Source: Phoebastria nigripes
Lineage: Eukaryota; Chordata; Aves; Procellariiformes; Diomedeidae
Length of the DNA: 64,000 bases
Direction of reading: 5' to 3'
Assembly (NCBI GenBank): GCA_035582835.1
Contig: JAYKAV010003066.1
Span: forward strand, 3,180,863-3,244,862
Numbering within the stretch: position 1 is the first letter of the stretch; each line of letters begins with the position of its first letter. This document shows positions 40,545 through 47,235 of the stretch, in pieces. The notes under the pieces are model-generated. The model did no database searches. It had not been told where the DNA came from and was given only the letters and a program-made list of their open reading frames with translations. The translations under genes and the position numbers were made by a program.

Positions 40545-40549
40545 GCGGT
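40545..40549. repeat. target site duplication, left copy (GCGGT)
   Basis: GCGGT immediately precedes the LTR terminal TG on the left and recurs at 47231-47235 immediately after the right LTR. A 5-bp duplication suits ERV-L-type and many class I elements; typical ERV-K elements give 6 bp. Confidence 0.88.
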
Positions 40550-41115
40550 TGTCGTGGTTTAACCCTGGCAGCACCTAAACACCACGCAGCCGCTCGCTCA
40601 CCCCCCCGCTCCGGTGGGATGGGGGAGAGAATCGGGAGGGCACGAGNAGGAAAANTCACGGGTTGAGATAAAAACAGTTTAATAATTGAAATAAAACAGA
40701 GTAGAACAGTAATAATAACAGTGATAACAACAACAACAATAGAATATACAAAGCAGGCAATGCACAATGCAACTGCTCACCACCCACTGAACGGACACGT
40801 GCCCAAAAAACGAGAGCCCGTCCCGGGACCCAGAGCCCCCCCACACTTAGTTTTTATACTGAGCATGACATCGCATGGTATGGAATACCCCATTGGCCAG
40901 CTGGGCTAACCACCCCGTCTATGCTCCCCCTGCCAGCTTCCCCTGCACCTGGCAGGGCATGAGAGGCCGAAAAGTGCCCAGTGCAAGCACCACCCAGCAA
41001 CACCCAAAACATCAATGGGCCATAAATGCTCCTCTCATACCAAACCCAAAACACAGCACACACACCCCCAGCTACTGGGAAGAAAGTTAACTCTGTCCCA
41101 GCCGAAACCAGGACA
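40550..41115 (-). repeat. 3' LTR of the provirus
   Basis: 566 bp. On the minus strand it begins TGTCCTGGTTTCGGCTGGGA and ends CCACGACA. It matches the other LTR along its length. By a hand comparison I see roughly 30 substitutions plus a few indels, the largest an insertion of about 20 bp at 40758-40780 relative to the other copy. It contains a TATA-like AGTATAAAAA at 40860-40851 and an ATTAAA poly(A)-like signal at 40683-40678. Confidence 0.93.
40678..40683 (-). promoter_or_regulatory. poly(A)-like signal ATTAAA in 3' LTR
   Basis: ATTAAA on the minus strand lies about 170 bp downstream of the LTR TATA-like box and ahead of a T-rich stretch, the place expected for retroviral polyadenylation. 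Inferred from position and motif only. Confidence 0.45.
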
Positions 41116-41133
41116 CTATCCACCCCTTATTCT
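41116..41133 (-). promoter_or_regulatory. polypurine tract next to 3' LTR
   Basis: On the minus strand AGAATAAGGGGTGGATAG abuts the 3' LTR. It is purine-rich with three T interruptions, at the position where plus-strand DNA synthesis is primed. The core AAGGGGTGGA is the likely functional part. Confidence 0.6.
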
Positions 41134-41525
41134 ATACGATCTACGTCATGCCCAGGTCTCACATATTCCAATACATTCCAATTAATCATCACCATTTTTC
41201 CTGCCCTTTGATATATACACAGATGTCATTCCCTTAGTCTATGGGCCATCTCTCTGAAATGTCCATTGAGTTCATTTAGTCCATGACTTTGGGCTCCATC
41301 TGTCACAGCCATCTTTCAGGGCAGGAGAGATGGCGTGTGGTGTTGGATTGTTGCACGCTGAAGCCAGTTCTGGTTCCATTATCGCTGCGCTCGTTTGGTT
41401 TTCTCATCGTTGCACTTTGCTCGGTTTCATCAGAGTTCCTTCNTCATTCATCTGGGTGATTCTTACTGCAACTCCTTTGATATGACATAAAGTATTATAT
41501 AGCAATTAACATCATACAATTCAGT
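41134..41525 (-). other. post-integrase tail without env
   Basis: About 390 bp between the integrase stop and the polypurine tract. All three minus-strand frames carry frequent stops. One 28-codon open frame (about 41309-41223, beginning MAVTDGAQSHGLNELNGHF) has no recognised similarity. There is no surface or transmembrane glycoprotein and no dUTPase-like motif, consistent with an env-less ERV-L-type element rather than a deletion, though a deletion in an ancestor cannot be excluded. Confidence 0.7.
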
Positions 41526-41975
41526 TCATTGGCTATTTTCACCCAAAATTAAATCCCCCTGAGGTACACATAGGACTTCCCCATCCTTTCGCATTACCCA
41601 CCAAGTGCACCAAGGCCCTTGAGCAGAAACAACCCCATGAATGGGTTTTCCCTTGCCCGAGGCAGGAGTAACCCAGACTGTCTTCCCCAGCACATTTTTT
41701 ATGTGCACTACAGGGACTTTATCCCCATCTACAGTACGTAAGGGTTTTGACTGGGCAGGGCCAGCTCGGGTGACAGATCCCCTGGTGTTGACTAACCAGG
41801 TGGCTTTTGCTAAATGTGTATCCCAATGCTTGAATGTCCCACCACCCATTGCTTTCAGCGTAGTCTTTAGCAGTCCATTGTATCATTCTATTTTCCCGGA
41901 GGCTGGTGCATGATAGGGGNTGTGATANANCCACTCANTGCCATGCTNTTTGGCCCAGGTGTCTATGAGGGTGTT
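41526..41975 (-). pseudogene. ERV integrase, C-terminal part
   Basis: Continues in the same frame as the integrase core after a TGA at 41978-41976. It contains the third catalytic residue of the DD(35)E triad, a Glu at 41888-41886 in the context SGKIE, exactly 35 residues after the second Asp. A TGA follows directly at 41885-41883. The rest (41882-41526) is open and includes KAMGGGTFKHWDTHLAKATW and a Trp-rich, SH3-like DNA-binding tail ending GDLILGENSQ. Several Ns (41920-41948) obscure the stretch before the Glu. Integrase would join viral DNA to host DNA; this copy is inactive because of the stops. Confidence 0.88.
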
Positions 41976-42323
41976 TCAGAAATGGGTCCCGTTGTCTGAC
42001 TCAATTCTTTCTGGGGTGCCATGTCGCCATAAGACTTGCTTTTCAAGGCCCAGGATAGTGTTCCGGGCGGTGGCATGGGGCACGAGATATGTTTCCAGCC
42101 ATCTGGTGGTTGCTTCCACCATGGTGAGCACATAGTGCTTGCCTTGGCGGGTTTGTGGGAGTGTGATATAATCAATCTGCCAGGCCTCCCCATATTTATA
42201 TTTCAGCCATTGTCCTCCATACCAAAGAGGCTTTACTCGCTTGGCTTGCTTGATGGCAGCGCATGTTTCACATTCATGGATAACCTGTGCAATAGTGTCC
42301 ATGGTCAAGTCCACCCCTCCATC
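41976..42323 (-). pseudogene. ERV integrase, zinc-finger end and catalytic core
   Basis: This segment carries the CxxC half of the HHCC zinc finger (HECETC) and two of the three catalytic Asp residues: WQIDYI, and IESDNGTHF 59 residues later. The HxxxxH half (HNTSGH) lies in the preceding segment, separated by a TGA at 42326-42324 in the same frame. A second TGA at 41978-41976 ends the segment. Spacing and motifs are those of a retroviral integrase core. Confidence 0.9.
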
Positions 42324-42830
42324 TCAAGCCCAGCTATATGTTGCATCTCTTCCTTGATGGCCTGAAGTGTTATGGGCCCACCGAGCTATAAATAATTCAC
42401 CCTTATGNTGCCAGTCCAGATCCACCTGAGCCACTTCGATCTTAGCAGCCTGATGCACCTGCTGGTTGTTTTGATGTTCTTCAGCGGCCCAACTCTTGGG
42501 TACATGAGCATCTACGTGACACACTTTTACAACCAGGTTCTCTACCCGGGCAGCGATACCTTGCCACAATGCAGCAGCCCAGATGGGTTTACCTCTGCGC
42601 TGCCAGTTCTGCTTCCATTGCTGCAACCACCCCCACAGGGCATTTGCCACCATCCATGAGTCAGTATAGAGATAAAGTACTGGCCTTTTTTCTCGTTCAG
42701 CAATATCCAAGGCCAGCCAGATGGCTTTCGCTTCTGCAAACTGACTCGATCCACCTACTCCTTTGGCAGTTTCTGCGACTTGTCTTATAGGACTCCACAC
42801 AGCATCCTTCCACCTCCGATGNTTTCCCAC
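42324..42830 (-). pseudogene. ERV RNase H (C-terminal) and start of integrase
   Basis: RNase H removes the RNA strand of the replication hybrid. Visible motifs in order are FAEAKA with the catalytic Glu, YTDSWM with a catalytic Asp, and the HVDAHVPKS loop. The position where the family usually has its last catalytic Asp reads His (NNQQVHQAA). The segment then enters the integrase linker (ARWAHNTSGHQGRDATY) before a TGA. It is shifted in frame relative to the RNase H start at 42979; the shift falls near the N at 42822. Confidence 0.88.
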
Positions 42831-42979
42831 AAACGACAGGACCCATCAGTGAACAGGGCATATTGCTTCTCATTCTCTGGTAGTTTATTATACAGTGGGG
42901 CCTCCTCAGCACGCATCACCTCCTCTTCTGGCGATATTCCAAAATCTTTGCCTTCTGGCCAGTTCGTGATCACTCCCAA
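42785..42979 (-). pseudogene. ERV RNase H, N-terminal part
   Basis: In frame with the upstream reverse transcriptase. It carries the first RNase H catalytic Asp in YALFTDGSCRL. The frame runs out near the N at 42822, after which the domain continues in another frame. A TGA at 43009-43007 separates this piece from the reverse transcriptase body in the same frame. Confidence 0.82.
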
Positions 42980-43006
42980 GATTCCTGGGCGACTGGGGTT
43001 TCCTAT

Positions 43007-44203
43007 TCAGGCCCGTTGTGTGATCAGCACGACCCACTTACTCCACGTAGCATCCGTTGCATGATGTGTAGAGGGGACCCTCCCTTTGAACATCCAGCCC
43101 AGCACCGGCAGTCGGGGTGCCAGGAGGAGCTNTGCTTCAGTACCAACCACTNCTGAAGCAGCTCGAACCCCTTCATATGCTGCCAATATCTCTTTCTCAG
43201 TTGGAGTATAGCGGGCCTCGGATCCTCTGTATCCCNGACTCCAAAACCCCAGGGGTCGACCTCGAGTCTCCCCTGGTGCTTTCTGCCAGAGGCTCCAGGT
43301 AGGGCCATTCTCCCCAGCTGCGGTGTAGAGCACATTCTTTACCTCTTGTCCAGCCCGGACTGGCCCAAGGGCTACTGCCTGAACTATCTCCTGTTTAATT
43401 TGTTCAAAGGCTTGTTGTTGCTCAGGGCCCCATTTGAAGTCATTCTTCTTCCTGGTCACTTGGTAGAGAGGGCTTACAATCAGGCTGTAATCTGGAATAT
43501 GCATTCTGCAAAAACCCACAATGCCTAAGAAGGCTTGTGTTTCCTTTTTGCTAGCTGGTGGAGACATGGCTGTTATTTTATTGATCACATCCATTGGGAT
43601 GTGACGACANCCATCTTGCCATTTTATTCCTAAAAACTGGATCTCCTGTGCAGGTCCCTTGNCCTTACTTTGTTTTATGGCAAAACCGGCCTTCAGAAGG
43701 ATTTGGANTATTTTCTTCCCTTTCTTAAAAACTTCTTCTGCTGTGTTGCCCCATACAATGATGTCATCAATGTACTGCAGGTGTTCCGGAGCCTCACCCT
43801 GTTCNAGTGTGGTGTGGATCAGTCCATGGCAAATGGTGGGGCTGTGTTTCCACCCCTGGGGCAGTCGATTCCAGGTGTACTGGATGCCTCTCCATGTGAA
43901 AGCAAACTGTGGCCTGCACTCTGCTGCCAAAGGGATTGAGAAAAAGGCATTAGCGATATCAGTGGTGGCATACCACTTGGCTGTCTTTGACTCCAGTTCA
44001 TATTGAAGTTCTAGCANGTCCGGCACGGCAGCACTCAATGGCGGCGTGACTTCATTCAGGNCACGATAGTCTACTGTTAGTCTCCACTCTCCATTAGCCT
44101 TTCGCACTGGCCATATGGGACTATTAAAGGGTGAGCGAGTCTTGCTGATCACTCCCTGGCTCTCCAGTCGATGAATCAGCTTATGGATGGGAATCAGGGA
44201 GTC
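43007..44203 (-). pseudogene. ERV reverse transcriptase
   Basis: This is the RNA-dependent DNA polymerase domain. In order it shows NSPIWPVRKANGEWRLTVDYR, motif A TTDIANAFFSIPL with the first catalytic Asp, RLPQGWKHSP (motif B), the catalytic box YIDDIIVWG, KKETQAFLGIVGFCRMHIPDY (thumb), and a connection region toward RNase H. The open piece is about 398 codons, beginning after a TGA at 44206-44204 and ending at a TGA at 43009-43007. Several residues are unreadable because of Ns. The upstream protease is in a different frame. The catalytic Asp residues are intact, so the damage is in the reading frame and not in the active site. Confidence 0.93.
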
Positions 44204-44271
44204 TCAGCTGGTGCGATATTGCCACTGGGGCACCGTTGTGGTAGCTATTGGCACCTGTTGTTCTTCGACCC

Positions 44272-44685
44272 TCAGCAACCCCACAACAGAAGGGTCCTCT
44301 GAGAGACAGGCAAGGTGGACAGCTGTTTAATTTCCTCCGTCTCCAAGGCAGCTACACCAAAAGCCCACCGGTACCCTTTTGGGTCCTTGAAATACCCTCT
44401 CCTGAGGTAGTCTATGCCAAGGATGCACGGAGCCTCTGGGCCAGTCACGATGGGGTGCTTTTGCCACTCCTTCCNNGTTAGGCTCNCTTTGGCCTCCAAT
44501 ACAGTCAGCTCTTGGGACCCCCCTGTTACTCCAGAAATACAAATGGGTTCTGCCCCTTTATAGCTTGATGGCATCAAGGTACCCTGTGCACCGGTGTCCA
44601 CAAGAGCCTTATACTCCTGTGGGTCTGATGTGCCAGGCCACCAAATCCACACAGTCCAGTAAACCTGGTTGTCCCTTTCCTCCAT
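44272..44685 (-). pseudogene. ERV aspartic protease
   Basis: A retroviral protease domain, which would cleave the Gag-Pol polyprotein. The active-site motif is ALVDTGAQGTLMP; a C-terminal ILGIDYLRRGYF follows, matching the G-[IV]-D end motif of retropepsins. It is in frame with the end of gag but separated by two TAG codons (44709-44707 and 44688-44686). The frame is lost before RT, with a shift between about 44275 and 44206. Ns at 44475, 44476 and 44486 hide the flap region. Confidence 0.88.
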
Positions 44686-44706
44686 CTAGCTGGAGGCAGG
44701 GCCCCT

Positions 44707-45273
44707 CTAGTCCTGGTCATCGTATTCGCTACNCACTTCTTCTAAGTACGAATCGGGAGACCCTTTATTATGATCGGAAGTGGCATCAGCCCTTCTGCTC
44801 TGTCTGGGGAACTGCTCACTGGAAACTGGAGCAGCAGTTTTCCTGGAAGAACCCCCTTTTGTGATTGTTTTTCCTTGCAATTCACGTACCCGTGCCCCTA
44901 GGGTCGAGGTAGATTTTCCATCCCACTTCCTCATGTCCTCTCCGTGGTCACACAGGTAAAACCACAGGTTGCCCCGGGGTGTGTATGCACGATATCTTCT
45001 CTCTTGAGCGGAGGGATGCTTACTCCTAACGGCTGAGATACTGGCCCGTGCAGGTGGGGAGTAGGACATATCCTCTTTGAGTTGCTGGACCTCCCAAGAC
45101 AGTTTCTCCACAGCAGAGACGCAGGCCCATAGGGAGGAGGAGAGACTTTCTTCATATTGCCGGAGTTGGCCAGCCAATTCATCCACCGTTTGTTCCTCTC
45201 CATCTTTCCAGGTCATTACTGCCAATGAGTTTGCATGCGATGCTGGTGCACTCCCTACAAACTTCCGCCACAT
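44707..45273 (-). pseudogene. ERV gag, C-terminal part
   Basis: The continuation of gag in the same frame as the segment above it, after a TGA at 45279-45277. It has a coiled-coil-like stretch (DELAGQLRQYEES to WEVQQLKEDM), then a basic, Ser/Arg-rich region (RSKHPSAQERRYR, SSRKTAAPVSS, RQSRRAD) likely to bind RNA. I see no CCHC zinc knuckle; WFYLCDHGEDM has only one Cys and one His. It ends at a TAG at 44709-44707. The lack of a zinc knuckle is reported for some env-less retroviral lineages but may also reflect decay. Confidence 0.78.
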
Positions 45274-45276
45274 GGG

Positions 45277-45954
45277 TCAGGTGCACTTGACTTCATCTGG
45301 ATCTTTGGGTAACTGCTCGTTGTTCAGGTCATCATAAATCACCTCCAGCACAGCTAATTCCCTCAGGTACTGGATACCTCTCTCCATGGTGGTCCACTTG
45401 CCTGGGTGACAGGTAACATCTTCCTTGAAGGGATACCTTTCCTTCACGCCTGACAGGAGTCGCCTCCAGAGGCTGAGGACTCGTGCCCCTTGCCCAATTG
45501 CTTTGTCAATGCCCCCTTCCCTAGAAAGGGATCCCAGCTGCTTGGCTTCCCTACCCTTTAATTCCAGGCCACTGGCCCCATTATCCCAGCATNGGAGCAG
45601 CCAGGTGACAATGTGCTCCCCTGGACAACAGCTGAAATCTTTTCGCGTATCTTGCAGCTCACTCAGGGATAGAGATCGGGTGGTTACCAACTCATTTACA
45701 GGTTCTGCCTCTTCCTCCTCCTGTTCTTGTGATGGCCCTGGTTCATCTTCATTCATTACTAAACAAGCTGACTTTCTTGTGTACTTTCTTTTTTGTATAG
45801 GGGCGACTGATACCGGCACAGGTTGGTTCTCTGTTGCAGGGGGTGGAGTAGCCGCCGTGCCTGCCGTGGGGGGTGGGGTAGCNNCNGNGCCNNTTGTTTT
45901 GTCNTCAGATCCAGAGACCTTTTGTTCCCCTTGAGGGTTCTGAATAGTGTTCAA
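45277..45954 (-). pseudogene. ERV gag, middle part (capsid-like)
   Basis: It begins with a Pro/Ala/Thr-rich stretch with several Ns (45883-45904), followed by a basic patch (QKRKYTRKS), an acidic run (EQEEEEAEP) and a helical, capsid-like region (SELQDTRKDFSCCPGEHIVTWLL, WRRLLSGVKERYPF, RELAVLEVIYDDL). It is in another frame from the hydrophobic N-terminal gag piece and in the same frame as the next gag piece, from which one TGA separates it. The capsid assignment rests on position and general character. Confidence 0.75.
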
Positions 45955-46600
45955 CAGGGCTCAGGCCCCAGCACATTGCAGTGATTTGTGTCTCCCTAGA
46001 ATTGCCAGGGTGACAGCANACNTNTTCCAAATATTCTACTAATTTTTCAGGGTTCTGCACTTGTTCAGGGGTGAAGTTCCAAAACACTGGGGGTGCCCAC
46101 CGTCCTAGGCATTTNCCCATGCTATCCCACACACCCTGCCACTCATAACTCTCCAGCCTTGGGGCAGATCTCTGGATGATACTCTTAAATTGCTTATTAA
46201 CCTTAGACAAAACCGAAGCAATATTCCCAAGAAATACCAATAGGTGTATCTTAGCTACCCAGGGATGTTCAAGGTACTGACAAGTTGTTGTAACAAAGGA
46301 GAAAACATCATAGGGGAAGGTGCCATTCTGTATTTCCTCCATAAAAAGCTCCTCAGAGGAAGAGGTATAATTGCTAATTGTCTCCAAGAGGTGATACCCA
46401 AAGTACAGTAACAGCTTCAATACAAAACCAAGATACCAAATAATGTCCAATGCCAGTGTTTTAATAACAAATCTCCCCAGCAAAACATCCCTAATCACTG
46501 CAGAGCACAGCAGACCGCAGAAACCAGCACCAATCTTTAACATGTACAGCCAAAACAAGAGCATGATGCAGGTCAGATAAACTAATATTGTGACCAACAA
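45905..46600 (-). pseudogene. ERV gag, N-terminal part with hydrophobic segments
   Basis: The first gag reading frame downstream of the 5' LTR. An in-frame TAA lies just upstream (46606-46604), and the first ATG is at 46564-46562. The N-terminal 75 residues are strongly hydrophobic (MLLFWLYMLKIGAGFCGLL, then LALDIIWYLGFVLKLLLYF), suggesting two or three membrane helices. The rest is soluble and helical (PRLESYEWQGVWDSM, FTPEQVQNPEKLVEYLE). Canonical matrix proteins attach by myristate or a basic patch, so this hydrophobic start is unusual. It overlaps the next gag frame by about 50 nt, so a frameshift joins them. Ns lie at 46019, 46022, 46024 and 46114. Confidence 0.75.
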
Positions 46601-46664
46601 CTGTTAACAGATATAAATTCCTTAATATGCTCTAGTTAATCTGTTGTTATCTCAAACCCTTTGA

Positions 46665-46682
46665 GCCCCATGTTGGGCATCA
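46665..46682 (-). promoter_or_regulatory. primer-binding-like site (tRNA-Lys type, tentative)
   Basis: TGATGCCCAACATGGGGC matches the 3'-end complement of tRNA-Lys(1,2) at 15 of 18 positions; two of the three mismatches are CpG-to-TpG/CpA changes. It lies 9 nt inside the LTR edge (46692), more than the usual 0-3 nt gap, so it may be displaced by an indel or not be the primer site. Confidence 0.45.
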
Positions 46683-46691
46683 AAAAAGGAC

Positions 46692-47230
46692 TGTTGTGGT
46701 TTAACCCTGGCAGCACCTAAACACCACGCAGCCGCTTGCTCACCCCCCACCTCCAGTGGGATGGGGGAGAGAATCGGGAGGGCACAAGGAGGAAAACTCG
46801 TGGGTTGAGATAAAAACAGTTTAATAATTGAAATAAAACAGACTGGAACAGTAATAATAACAGTGATAACAACAACAATAGAATATACAAAGCAGGCGAT
46901 GGCCACCAAACGGACACGTGTCTGAAAAATGAGAGCCCGTCCCGGGACCCAGAGCCCCCCCACACTTAGTTTTTATACTGAGCATGACGTCACATGGTAT
47001 GGAGTACCCCATTGGCCAGCTGGGTCAACCGCCCCAGCTATGCTCCCCCCGCCAGCTTCCCCTGCACCTGGCAGGGCATGGGAGGCCGAAAAGTGCCCAG
47101 TGCAAGCACTGCCCAGAACACCCAAAACATCAATGGGCCATCAACGCTCCTATTATACCAAACCCAAAACACAGCACACCCCCCAGCTACTGGGAAGAAA
47201 GTTAACTCTGTCCCAGCCGGAACCAGGACA
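46692..47230 (-). repeat. 5' LTR of the provirus
   Basis: 539 bp. On the minus strand it begins TGTCCTGGTTCCGGCTGGGA and ends CCACAACA. It would carry the viral promoter, with a TATA-like box at 46979-46970. It differs from the 3' LTR by roughly 30 substitutions and several small indels in a hand alignment, giving about 5-6% divergence. The target duplication GCGGT follows at 47231. Confidence 0.93.
46970..46979 (-). promoter_or_regulatory. LTR TATA-like box
   Basis: AGTATAAAAA on the minus strand, conserved in both LTRs. It is the likely core promoter element for retroviral transcription running toward lower coordinates. Assigned from motif and position in the LTR. Confidence 0.5.
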
Positions 47231-47235
47231 GCGGT
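47231..47235. repeat. target site duplication, right copy (GCGGT)
   Basis: GCGGT directly after the right LTR's terminal ACA, matching 40545-40549. Confidence 0.88.

Larger units (their letters stand above)
40550..47230 (-). mobile_element. endogenous retrovirus, ERV-L-like provirus, complete but defective
   Basis: A 6.68-kb provirus lies on the minus strand with two LTRs, a matched GCGGT target duplication and TG...CA ends. In its own orientation it has a 5' LTR (46692-47230), a leader with a primer-site-like sequence, gag (about 46600-44707), protease (44685-44272), reverse transcriptase and RNase H (44203-42324), integrase (about 42380-41526), a 410-bp tail without env, a purine tract and a 3' LTR (40550-41115). 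The absence of env, the pol type and the 5-bp duplication favour a class III ERV-L-like element; the Lys-type primer motif would rather suggest a class II relative, so the class is not certain. It is non-functional, with many in-frame stops and frameshifts. Ns are concentrated here. The insertion is fixed in this assembly, and its expression is unknown. Confidence 0.92.
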
